DNA of 6,118 nucleotides from Gemmatimonadota bacterium (GTDB lineage Bacteria > Gemmatimonadota > Gemmatimonadetes > Gemmatimonadales > Gemmatimonadaceae), in assembly GCA_003131365.1 (NCBI GenBank), contig PKVB01000117.1, positions 439 through 6,556 of the forward strand, read 5' to 3'. The notes under the pieces were generated by a model. The model was not told the origin of the DNA. It saw only the letters and a program-made list of their open reading frames with translations, and searched no databases. Shown piece after piece: positions 1 through 6,118 of the stretch. The position numbers were made by a program, and so were the translations under genes. Within the stretch, counting starts at the first letter, position 1. Every line of letters begins with the position of its first letter.

Positions 1-201
1 CTGCTCGTAATAGTTGACGGCCTGATCGGTCCTGTTCAGACGCAGATTGAGGTCGCCAACGCGGTTGTAGACGGTTACGTCGCGGTCGTCGTCACCCTCG
101 GTCTGCTCGATCATCTGAAGGTAGACTTCGAGCGCCTTGTCGTATTGCTTCTTCTGCTCGAATTCGGCAGCCTTTTTTTTCAGCTTGTCGACGTTGGACA
201 T
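1..201 (-). CDS. TPR-repeat protein, N-terminal 67 residues only (runs off the window)
   Basis: The minus strand opens with ATG at 201-199 and reads 67 codons without a stop to the window edge, so this is the 5' part of a longer gene. The product begins MSNVDKLKKKAAEFEQKKQY. It has a lysine-rich first helix, then a TPR-like helix pair at about residues 10-35 (KKQYDKALEVYLQMIEQ) and the start of a second at about 42-67 (VYNRVGDLNLRLNRTDQAV). TPR repeats are protein-interaction scaffolds; the partner and function cannot be told from this fragment. There is no signal peptide, so it is probably cytoplasmic. The ATG lies 23 nt after the hutI stop, so it is probably co-transcribed with hutI, though I see no Shine-Dalgarno sequence before it. 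The opening resembles a TPR protein family I associate with Gemmatimonadota (recall, not a search). A link to histidine metabolism is not implied; it may simply be the next housekeeping gene. Confidence 0.8.
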   Translation of the reverse strand, partial: MSNVDKLKKKAAEFEQKKQYDKALEVYLQMIEQTEGDDDRDVTVYNRVGDLNLRLNRTDQAVNYYEQ

Positions 202-224
202 TAAGGGCGCCGGGCAAAAAGGAC

Positions 225-1535
225 TTACCCGGTAGGCACGGCCTCCGGGGGACGAACGTTCAAGTTACTTCCGCTTTCATAGGGGTGACAAGGCGCGCCA
301 GCCTTCCACGACCCCACACAAAGACGTGCGCCGTACCAGTATGGCAACTCCCGCGCGTCGGTGATTGCGAAGAGCGCGAGATCGGCGGCAAAGCCCGGCG
401 CAATCTGCCCGACCTCTCCCGCAATTCCCACCGCAGCCGCCCCATTTGCCGTCGCGGCGATGAGGACTTCCGCGAGGCTCATGCGTAGCTGACTTACACC
501 GAGCGTTAGCATCAATGGAAAGTTAACCGTTGGGGAGGTGCCGGGGTTGAAGTCGCTGGCGAGAGCGACCGCCGCACCGGCATCGATCAGTGCGCGGGCC
601 GGCGCCTGCTTGGCCTTGCCAAGGAAGAGCATTGTGCCGGGCAGAAGCGTCGCCACCGTGTTCGAGGTCGCGAGCGCCGCGATTCCGCTCTCGGAGATTG
701 CGGCGAGATGGTCCGCCGATACCGCCTGGAGTGAAGCGGCGAGCTCCGCTCCGCCGCACGGCTTCAGCTCATCCGCGTGGATCTTGATGCCGAGTCCGGC
801 CTGGCGCGACGCTTCGAGAATTCGACGCGCCTCGTCGATCGTGAACACCCCCGGCTCGCAGAAGACGTCGGCAAAGCGCGCAATGCCCTGCTCGACGACC
901 TCGGGCAGAAGGGTCTTGATCAGGAGATCGATGAACTCGCCGCGCCGCGCTTCGCTGGTGCGGTATTCAAGGGGGATCTCGTGCGCGCCCAGCCACGTCG
1001 GCACGATTCGCATCGGCTGGCGCTCGGCAAGTCGTCCGATCACACGCAGCGCCTTCAGCTCGTCTTCCACCGAGAGGCCGTAGCCGCTCTTGATCTCGAG
1101 AGTGGTCGTTCCGTAGGAGGCCAGCTCCTTCACGCGCGTCAGTGCGAGCTTGAAGAGGTCGTCCTCGCTGCGCTCGCGAAAGTCGCGAACGGAAGCGTGG
1201 ATGCCGCCCCCACGCTTCGCGATCTCCATGTAGTCGAAGCCTTCCGCGCGCAGCTCGTGCTCCTCGAACCTCGGCTTGCCAAACACGGCGTGGGTGTGCG
1301 AATCGACCAAGCCCGGAGTGAGCACACCTCCGTGGCAATCGACTACTTCGGCGTCCGGATAGGCACGCCGGAGATCGCGCGCCGCACCGATCATCGCGAT
1401 GCGTCCGTTGCTGACGGCGACCGCGGTGTTCGTCAGGATGCCGGCGTCCCGCATCTCATTTCCCTTTCGTGCTCGGGCGGGGCCGGCGCAGGTCACTACC
1501 TGGGCGGCGTTCACAAAAAGGAGATCTCTTAACAA
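225..1535 (-). CDS. hutI: Imidazolonepropionase (HutI)
   Basis: This cytoplasmic metal-dependent amidohydrolase carries out step three of histidine degradation, hydrolysing 4-imidazolone-5-propionate to N-formimino-L-glutamate. The 436-residue length is near the family's usual 400-430. Metal ligands expected from Bacillus subtilis HutI are present: H80 and H82 (LVDSHTH), H253 (KIHADE) and D328 (ASDFNPG). Substrate and catalytic residues R89, Y152 (KSGYG), H185 (GAHEIP), E256 and H276 (SADH) are also seen. The C-terminal part returns to the composite beta-sandwich (GQIAPGFAADLALF) of amidohydrolases. The start is uncertain. The frame is closed by a stop at 1586-1584 and the only usual start codon before the first beta strand (DLLFVNAAQVVT) is TTG at 1535-1533, with no Shine-Dalgarno sequence. 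GTG at 1514-1512 is possible but would cut into that strand. It lies 57 nt after the radical SAM gene, the widest gap in the operon. Function is near certain; the start is moderate. Confidence 0.96.
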   Translation of the reverse strand: MLRDLLFVNAAQVVTCAGPARARKGNEMRDAGILTNTAVAVSNGRIAMIGAARDLRRAYPDAEVVDCHGGVLTPGLVDSHTHAVFGKPRFEEHELRAEGFDYMEIAKRGGGIHASVRDFRERSEDDLFKLALTRVKELASYGTTTLEIKSGYGLSVEDELKALRVIGRLAERQPMRIVPTWLGAHEIPLEYRTSEARRGEFIDLLIKTLLPEVVEQGIARFADVFCEPGVFTIDEARRILEASRQAGLGIKIHADELKPCGGAELAASLQAVSADHLAAISESGIAALATSNTVATLLPGTMLFLGKAKQAPARALIDAGAAVALASDFNPGTSPTVNFPLMLTLGVSQLRMSLAEVLIAATANGAAAVGIAGEVGQIAPGFAADLALFAITDARELPYWYGARLCVGSWKAGAPCHPYESGSNLNVRPPEAVPTG

Positions 1536-1544
1536 GGGGAGATC
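1523..1544 (-). promoter_or_regulatory. Inverted repeat enclosing the likely hutI TTG start
   Basis: On the minus strand, GATCTC (1544-1539) and GAGATC (1528-1523) form a perfect 6-bp inverted repeat around a 10-nt loop, CCCTTGTTAA, that contains the proposed TTG start of hutI (1535-1533). A run of five T follows at 1519-1515. In the mRNA this could form a short hairpin over the initiation site, or a weak terminator or attenuator-like element before the bulk of hutI. The stem is short and only half GC, so stability is modest and chance occurrence is quite possible. The arms are seen directly; any role is inference. Confidence 0.3.
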
Positions 1545-1592
1545 ATGACAGAGCGACCTTTTGAGTTGGTTGTGCTCGGGTCGTCAGCAGCC

Positions 1593-2594
1593 TCAAGCAT
1601 GCTGACCCACGAACGGCTTCGGCGTGGCCATCACATCGAGCACGCGGGAAAAGCGGAGCGGAGCCTGTGCCTCGCCACGACAAGCGTAGAAGCAGGCGTT
1701 GCAGTCGATCGGCTCGTACTTGCGGAACTCGGTCCAATGGAAATCGGTTGGAAAGTCCGGGCACCGCTTCACTCTGCCGAGTGGGTCGATGTGAATTGTC
1801 CGCATTCCGGAGCGGCAAGGCTCGGAGATCTCGCCCCGCACGTAGCGGGGAATTTGCTCCAGGTAGTAGTCCGAGTTGGTGATGACTCCGCGCGTCTTCC
1901 GCTTGAATGCAAGCAGCTCCCGCACCGCTTCTTCGAGCTCGCGCGTCTGGGCGCGCTCGATGAGGCCCTCGGTATTGCCGTTCTTGGCGTCGGTGTAGCA
2001 GCTGAAGTTGACGCCGCAGCCCAGCTCGCGTGCGCGATGCACGATCGGGAGCAGCTGGTCCAGATTGTCGCGCTTGATCACAGTGTTGAAGCGGATGCCC
2101 GTGATCCCGACTTCACGCATGCCTGGAATCGTGCGCATAATCTTGGCGCTCAGCCCCGGGATTCCACGGGCGCGGTCGTGCCGCTCGTCGAGAAAGTCGA
2201 GCGAGATATTGAACTGATTGATGCCTGCTTTCCAGATTGAGCGCGCGCGCTCGGGCGAGAGCATCCCGCCGTGCGTGATGAGCGTCATGTACTTGAGGCT
2301 GACGGCGGCGTTGACACCCGCGACCAGGTCCTCGAGGTCGTGTCTCAGTGTCGGCTCGCCACCGGTGAAGGTGATGACCATCGGGTTGAAGAAGCGGGCG
2401 GCGTCGGCAAACGATTTGATCTCGCTGGACTTCGCCGCCGGATCAGTCTTCCAGTAGTCGCAGAACCCGCAACGCGCGTTGCAGCGCATCGTCACCTCGA
2501 AATGGACGAGGACCGGACGCCGCGTGGCGGTGAGGTACGCGTACTTGGCCAGGAAGATCGGTACGTGCCACGGCTTGAACTCACTGGTGAGCAT
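1593..2594 (-). CDS. Radical SAM enzyme with SPASM/twitch-like C-terminal cysteines, function unknown
   Basis: The 333-residue product has the radical SAM signature CX3CX2C at C38, C42 and C45 (MRCNARCGFC). This would bind the [4Fe-4S] cluster that cleaves S-adenosylmethionine. Other core motifs are GGEPT at 78-82, which contacts the SAM amino group, and the barrel strand FNISLD at 128-133. After the barrel come C260-X12-G-X4-C278, matching the first half of the SPASM pattern (CX9-15GX4C), and C298-X2-C301-X3-C305, a shortened version of the second half. Five C-terminal cysteines suggest one auxiliary Fe-S cluster, more like a twitch domain than full SPASM with two. Such enzymes often modify peptides or proteins, but other substrates are known, and no precursor peptide is visible here. 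ATG at 2594-2592 begins 1 nt after the hutU stop, so translation is probably coupled. I cannot assign a specific family or substrate. No radical SAM step belongs to the known hut pathway, so its place between hutU and hutI is unexplained. Confidence 0.93.
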   Translation of the reverse strand: MLTSEFKPWHVPIFLAKYAYLTATRRPVLVHFEVTMRCNARCGFCDYWKTDPAAKSSEIKSFADAARFFNPMVITFTGGEPTLRHDLEDLVAGVNAAVSLKYMTLITHGGMLSPERARSIWKAGINQFNISLDFLDERHDRARGIPGLSAKIMRTIPGMREVGITGIRFNTVIKRDNLDQLLPIVHRARELGCGVNFSCYTDAKNGNTEGLIERAQTRELEEAVRELLAFKRKTRGVITNSDYYLEQIPRYVRGEISEPCRSGMRTIHIDPLGRVKRCPDFPTDFHWTEFRKYEPIDCNACFYACRGEAQAPLRFSRVLDVMATPKPFVGQHA

Positions 2595-2595
2595 G

Positions 2596-4299
2596 TCAGC
2601 CGATCATCGGCAGATGCAGTCCGTGCTTGTGCGCCGTCTTGACCGCTTCCTCGTATCCCGCGTCAGCGTGGCGCGCGACGCCGGTGCCCGGGTCGTTCGT
2701 GAGCACCCGCTCGAGGCGGACGCGCATCTCCGGCGTGCCGTCGGCGACGATCACCTGGCCGGCGTGAAGAGAGTTGCCAATCCCAACTCCTCCGCCGTGA
2801 TGGAACGACACCCACGACGCGCCGCTCGCGACATTCAGCATCGCGTTGAGCAGTGGCCAATCGGCTACCGCGTCCGTGCCGTCGCGCATGCCCTCGGTCT
2901 CACGGAAGGGCGACGCGACGCTTCCCGTATCGAGGTGATCACGCCCGATCGCGATCGGCGCCGAGATCTCGCCCGCTGCCACGAGGTCGTTGATGCCGAC
3001 GCCGAACCGGGCGCGATCGGATTGCCCGAGCCAGCAGATTCGGGCCGGCAGCCCCTGAAATTTTATTTTCTTCTGGGCGAGCGAAATCCAGCGGCGGAGA
3101 TGCTCGTCGTTCGGAAACAGCTCGAGCGCGAGATCGTCGGTCCGCTTGATATCGTTTGGATCGCCCGACAGCGCCACCCAGCGAAAGGGACCCTTCCCCT
3201 CGCAGAACAGCGGTCGGATGTACTCGGGGACGAATCCCGGAATGTCGAACGCGTTGCCGAGTCCCGCGTCGAGCGCGACGGTGCGGATGTTGTTCCCATA
3301 GTCGAAGGTGACCGCTCCGCGCTGCTGCATCTCGAGCATCGCCGTCACGTGACTCACGACCGATGCTGTCGAGCGGCGAATGTACTCTTCGGGGCTCGCC
3401 TCTCTCAGCGCGAGCGCCTGCGCGAAGCTCATTCCGGCCGGCACGTAGCCGTTCAGCATGTCGTGCGCGCTCGTCTGGTCGGTGACCACATCGGGCGTGA
3501 CTCCGCGCCGCACGATCTCCGGGAGGACGTCAGCCGCGTTGCCCAGCAATCCTATTGAGATTGCTTCGCCCGAACGTCTCGCGCTGGCTATCAGCTCGAG
3601 TGCTTCGTCGAGATTCCGCGCCTTGCGGTCGAGGTAGCGCGTCGCGAGTCGTTTCTCGATGCGCGACTCGTCCACCTCGATGATCAGCGCCGCGGCTCCC
3701 TGCATCGTCGCCGCGAGTGGCTGCGCGCCGCCCATTCCTCCGAGACCGGCCGTGAGAACGAAGCGTCCGCGGAGAGATCCGGCAAAATGCTTTCGTGCGA
3801 CTGATCCCAGCGTCTCGTAGGTGCCCTGCACGATTCCCTGCGAGCCGATGTAAATCCACGATCCGGCGGTCATCTGCCCGTACATCATCAGGCCTTTGCG
3901 CTCGAGCTCGCGGAAATGCTCCCACGTGGCCCAGCGGCCGACGAGGTTGCTGTTGGCGATTAGAACGCGTGGCGCACCCGTGTGTGTGCGAAAGACGCCG
4001 ACCGGTTTTCCGCTCTGCACCAGCAGCGTCTCGTCCGCGCCGAGGTTCGTCAGCTCGCGCACGATCGCATCGAAGCACTCCCAGTTGCGCGCGGCTTTCC
4101 CCGTTCCCCCGTACACGACGAGATCCTCGGGACGCTCGGCAACGTCGGGATCGAGGTTGTTCATCAGCAGCCGGAGGGCGGCCTCCTGATGCCAGCCCTT
4201 GCACGAGATGGTTTTGCCGCGGGGCGCGCGAATCTCCCGACGACCCTGCCCGGAGGCGTCGAACGCGCCCGGATCGAAACGCACTCTCAGATCGGTCAT
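2596..4299 (-). CDS. hutU: Urocanate hydratase (HutU)
   Basis: Cytoplasmic NAD+-dependent enzyme of step two of histidine degradation, adding water to urocanate to give 4-imidazolone-5-propionate. NAD+ acts as a tightly bound electrophile. The 567 residues run about ten longer than the Pseudomonas putida enzyme; the extra lies at the N-terminus (about residues 1-20), before the conserved EIRAPRG. Family motifs seen in order are VYGGTGKAARNW (Y63 matches Y52 of P. putida), QSGKPVGVFRTH at 95-106, YGQMTAGSWIYIGSQGIVQG at 140-159, the nucleotide-binding loop GLGGMGGAQ at 185-193, DQTSAHD at 274-280, GLPARICWLG with the conserved active-site cysteine at C422 (C410 in P. putida), and HHGGGVGIGNS at 500-510. 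No key residue is missing. ATG at 4299-4297 overlaps the hutH stop as ATGA, so the two are probably translationally coupled. The stop is 1 nt before the radical SAM start. Confidence 0.98.
   Translation of the reverse strand: MTDLRVRFDPGAFDASGQGRREIRAPRGKTISCKGWHQEAALRLLMNNLDPDVAERPEDLVVYGGTGKAARNWECFDAIVRELTNLGADETLLVQSGKPVGVFRTHTGAPRVLIANSNLVGRWATWEHFRELERKGLMMYGQMTAGSWIYIGSQGIVQGTYETLGSVARKHFAGSLRGRFVLTAGLGGMGGAQPLAATMQGAAALIIEVDESRIEKRLATRYLDRKARNLDEALELIASARRSGEAISIGLLGNAADVLPEIVRRGVTPDVVTDQTSAHDMLNGYVPAGMSFAQALALREASPEEYIRRSTASVVSHVTAMLEMQQRGAVTFDYGNNIRTVALDAGLGNAFDIPGFVPEYIRPLFCEGKGPFRWVALSGDPNDIKRTDDLALELFPNDEHLRRWISLAQKKIKFQGLPARICWLGQSDRARFGVGINDLVAAGEISAPIAIGRDHLDTGSVASPFRETEGMRDGTDAVADWPLLNAMLNVASGASWVSFHHGGGVGIGNSLHAGQVIVADGTPEMRVRLERVLTNDPGTGVARHADAGYEEAVKTAHKHGLHLPMIG
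2599..2611 (-). repeat. 13-bp perfect palindrome just before the radical SAM start
   Basis: GCCGAT-C-ATCGGC on the plus strand is a perfect inverted repeat around one central base. It lies in the last codons of hutU, directly before its TGA and 4 nt upstream of the radical SAM ATG. In mRNA it could fold as a 5-bp stem (GCCGA/UCGGC) with a 3-nt loop, exactly where a ribosome binding site would be. It is part of hutU's coding sequence. One or two palindromes of this size are expected by chance in 6 kb, so a role is speculative. Confidence 0.3.
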
Positions 4300-5816
4300 G
4301 TCACCGTTCCAATGTCGGCGAAGCGCATCTCCGAAACAGCGTTACGGAGGGCCGCGATGTCGCCGCTCAGCACGCGGTCACCCTCGAGCCTCGGCACGAT
4401 CGCGCGCACGCGCTGGTGCGCCGTGCGCACGCCTTTCCCGGGACGCAGCGGCGCCCTGAAATCGATTCCCTGCGCACCGCACATCAGCTCGATCGCCAGA
4501 ATGTTCTCCAGATTGCGAAGCACGCGGCGCGCCTTCCACGCGGCGCCCATCGCCATCGGGACGACATCTTCCTTGCTGCCGTCCGTTGGGATCGTGTCCA
4601 CGCTCGCGGGATGCGAGAGTACCTTACATTCGCTGGCAAGCGCTGCGGCTGTGACCTGTGCCATCATGAAACCGGAGTTGACACCCGCGTCCGGCGAAAG
4701 AAACGCCGGCAAACCCTGGTTGAGATCGGGATGAACCAGCCTGTCTATACGCCGCTCCGCCATCGTTGCCATGTGGGTCAGCACGATCGCGAGGAAGTCG
4801 AGCGCCATCGCGACCGTGAGTCCATGAAAGTTTCCGCCGCTCAGCGTCTCGCCATTCTCGAACACGAGCGGATTGTCGGTCGCCGCGTTGAGCTCTCTCG
4901 AAACCGCCTCGTCAATGAAGTCGAGCGCGTCGAGCACCGGTCCGTGCACCTGGGGCATACAGCGGAGCGCGTAAGGATCCTGCACGCGTGGATCGCCGTG
5001 CCGGTGGGATTCACGCAGCTCACTGTCCGCGAGCAGGTCGCGAAGCAGCGCTGCCGAGCGCGATTGACCTCTCTGACCACGAGCATCGTGGATTCTCTCG
5101 TCGAAGGCGACCGGGGTGCCGAGCAGAGCCTCGAGCGACATAGCGCCCGCGACGTGGGCTGTCCGCCAGAGAGCACGGGCGTGGACGAGCGCGATGAGCG
5201 CAACAGCCGTATGAGCTTGAGTTCCATTGATGAGCGTGATCCCTTCCTTCGGCGCGAGAACCACCGGCTTCGCACCAATCTCACGCAGAAGCTTCGCCGC
5301 CGAGTCTTCGCGATCGCCCTTGATCAGCGTTCCCTCGCCGATGAGAGACAGCGCGAGGTGAGCCAGCGGCGCGAGATCACCGCTCGCGCCAACGCTCCCC
5401 TGCTCGGGAATCGGCGGATAGACATCCCCGTTCAGCATCTCGAGAAGGAGATCAACGAGGTCCGGACGCGCGCCGGAGTAGCCCTTTGCGATCACGTTGG
5501 CGCGGAGGAGCATCATCGCTCTCACCTCGCGCTCCGGCAGGCGGTCTCCGACTCCTGCTGCGTGGCTGCGCACGACGTTCACCTGCAGCTGGGCCAGCCT
5601 GTCGGGCGGAATCGCGACCTCTGAGAGCTTTCCGAAACCCGTGGTGACTCCGTAGACGACGGAGTTGCTGCGCACGATGTCGTCCACGACGGCGCGGGTG
5701 CGGAGCATTCGCTCGCGGGCTTTCGGCGCCAGGCTGACTCGTAGCCGCTCGGCTGCCACTGCGTAGGCTTCATCGACGGTGAGTGTGTCACCGTTGATGA
5801 GAAGTTTCTCTGTCAT
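4296..5816 (-). CDS. hutH: Histidine ammonia-lyase (HutH)
   Basis: Cytoplasmic enzyme of the first committed step of histidine degradation: non-oxidative deamination of L-histidine to trans-urocanate and ammonia. With the start at ATG 5816-5814 the protein has 506 residues, matching the usual 500-515. The tripeptide A144-S145-G146 in GSVGASGDLAPLAHL is the precursor of the electrophilic MIO prosthetic group. Other residues sit two positions later than in P. putida HutH: Y55 (VYGVTTGFG), H85 (RSHAAGVG), N197 (INGTQA), Y282 and R285 (QDPYALRC) and E416 (KED). The frame stays open upstream to 5966, but that part is arginine-rich shadow sequence of the preceding gene and family alignment starts at MTEKLLINGD. 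The start overlaps the upstream stop as ATGA and the stop overlaps the hutU start the same way. Only a weak purine stretch (AAAAAAGAA) precedes the ATG, so coupled translation is likely. Confidence 0.98.
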   Translation of the reverse strand: MTEKLLINGDTLTVDEAYAVAAERLRVSLAPKARERMLRTRAVVDDIVRSNSVVYGVTTGFGKLSEVAIPPDRLAQLQVNVVRSHAAGVGDRLPEREVRAMMLLRANVIAKGYSGARPDLVDLLLEMLNGDVYPPIPEQGSVGASGDLAPLAHLALSLIGEGTLIKGDREDSAAKLLREIGAKPVVLAPKEGITLINGTQAHTAVALIALVHARALWRTAHVAGAMSLEALLGTPVAFDERIHDARGQRGQSRSAALLRDLLADSELRESHRHGDPRVQDPYALRCMPQVHGPVLDALDFIDEAVSRELNAATDNPLVFENGETLSGGNFHGLTVAMALDFLAIVLTHMATMAERRIDRLVHPDLNQGLPAFLSPDAGVNSGFMMAQVTAAALASECKVLSHPASVDTIPTDGSKEDVVPMAMGAAWKARRVLRNLENILAIELMCGAQGIDFRAPLRPGKGVRTAHQRVRAIVPRLEGDRVLSGDIAALRNAVSEMRFADIGTVT

Positions 5817-6118
5817 TTCTTTTTTCGCGCCCGCCTGGCGGGGCTGCGCTTCTTCGGGGCGCTGGGTTTTGTCTTTTTCGCGGCACCCGCGGCGCGAGAA
5901 GGTGGCTTCCGTGGGCTTGCCGCGGCACCCCGACGCACCAGTCGCTCGGCTGGATCCCACCGCCACCCATCTTCGCCCGGACGGATTTCAACTCCACCCA
6001 GCCATCGAGTTCTGTTGTGGATGCTGTGCCAATCCCTGTTTCCAGCGAGCACTTCGCGGCCGAGCGGCGTCAGCATCAGCTCGCCCTCCACGAACTCGCG
6101 CGCTCTCTCCGAGGTCGG
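5813..6118 (-). CDS. Protein of unknown function with lysine/arginine-rich tail, C-terminal 101 residues only
   Basis: A minus-strand frame is open from the window edge (6118) to TGA at 5815-5813, encoding the last 101 residues of a protein whose start lies outside. GTG and ATG codons occur inside (6091 and 6076), but the upstream codons read naturally, so I treat it as a truncated longer gene. About residues 1-65 look like a folded domain end: LTPLGREVLAG suggests the wing end of a winged-helix-like module, followed by RTRWLGGVEI and GWRWDP. This resembles the C-terminus of DUF1835-type proteins as I remember them; this is tentative. The last 35 or so residues are a disordered tail rich in Ala, Pro, Lys and Arg with SPRK, KKTK and RARKKK, like histone H1-like or nucleic-acid-binding tails. 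The stop overlaps the hutH start as ATGA, which argues that the frame is real and co-translated with hutH. Its function is unknown. Confidence 0.72.
   Translation of the reverse strand, partial: PTSERAREFVEGELMLTPLGREVLAGNRDWHSIHNRTRWLGGVEIRPGEDGWRWDPAERLVRRGAAASPRKPPSRAAGAAKKTKPSAPKKRSPARRARKKK
5830..5842 (-). repeat. 13-bp perfect palindrome just before hutH
   Basis: CCCGCC-T-GGCGGG on the plus strand is a perfect GC-only inverted repeat around one base, lying 13 nt upstream of the hutH ATG inside the codons for the basic tail of the preceding gene. As mRNA it could form a 4-bp stem with a 5-nt loop before the A-rich stretch that leads to hutH. It could be a chance product of GC-rich Ala/Arg codons; a regulatory role is speculation. 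Confidence 0.25.

Noticed and set aside
205..235. Possible terminator after hutI: ACCGGG and CCCGGC flanking the hutI stop with TTTTT nearby
   Set aside because: The T run lies in the loop rather than after the stem, the stem is about 5 bp, and the next gene begins only 23 nt later on the same strand.
1545..2240. 231-codon plus-strand open frame preceded by AAGGGGAGATC, a good Shine-Dalgarno match
   Set aside because: Apart from its first 16 or so codons it is antisense to the conserved radical SAM gene and shows no family features. The Shine-Dalgarno match is the complement of the inverted repeat at the hutI start.
3055..3076. Local AT-rich patch in a GC-rich region
   Set aside because: It encodes the lysine-rich QKKIKFQG segment of HutU just before GLPARICWLG and is explained by those codons; no promoter layout is seen.
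2479..3558. 359-codon plus-strand open frame antisense to hutU and the start of the radical SAM gene
   Set aside because: Composition is that of a shadow frame (Arg, Ala, Val and His rich, no domain), and it crosses two well-supported genes.
3795..5624. 609-codon plus-strand open frame antisense to hutU and hutH
   Set aside because: The product is arginine-rich, low-complexity and lacks any recognisable domain, while both minus-strand genes under it are unmistakable. Long antisense frames are common in GC-rich genes.
5817..5966. 50-residue N-terminal extension of HutH
   Set aside because: It would overlap the coding frame of the upstream gene, is basic and unlike HutH, and the family start matches MTEKLLINGD at 5816.

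Overview
The window is a GC-rich stretch of bacterial chromosome whose genes all lie on the minus strand. It is a compact histidine-utilisation (hut) operon. In transcription order, from high to low coordinates, it holds: the 3' end of a gene for a basic-tailed protein of unknown function (5813-6118, cut by the window edge), hutH (4296-5816), hutU (2596-4299), a radical SAM enzyme with a SPASM-like C-terminal cysteine set (1593-2594), hutI (225-1535), and the 5' end of a TPR-repeat protein gene (1-201, cut by the window edge).

HutH, HutU and HutI carry out the first three steps of histidine breakdown: L-histidine to urocanate plus ammonia, urocanate to imidazolone propionate, and imidazolone propionate to N-formimino-L-glutamate. 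All three look catalytically intact. No enzyme that processes formiminoglutamate (HutF plus HutG, single-step HutG, or FtcD) and no hut regulator (HutC or HutP) is visible. These must be encoded outside the window if the pathway is complete.

Junctions are very tight: ATGA overlaps at unknown gene/hutH and hutU's start, a 1-nt gap at hutU/radical SAM, 57 nt at radical SAM/hutI, and 23 nt at hutI/TPR. Almost none of the start codons has a strong GGAGG-type ribosome binding site, so translational coupling is likely. The two junctions with real gaps (hutI and TPR) also lack one. hutI seems to start at TTG inside a small inverted repeat.

There is no gene-free stretch over 300 bases and no tRNA, rRNA, CRISPR array, insertion sequence or confident promoter or terminator. 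The lineage cannot be fixed from sequence alone. The TPR protein's N-terminus (MSNVDKLKKKAAEFEQKKQY) and the end of the hutH-proximal protein resemble proteins I associate with Gemmatimonadota; this is from memory and tentative. The element most worth attention is the radical SAM gene between hutU and hutI, because no radical SAM step belongs to the known hut pathway.
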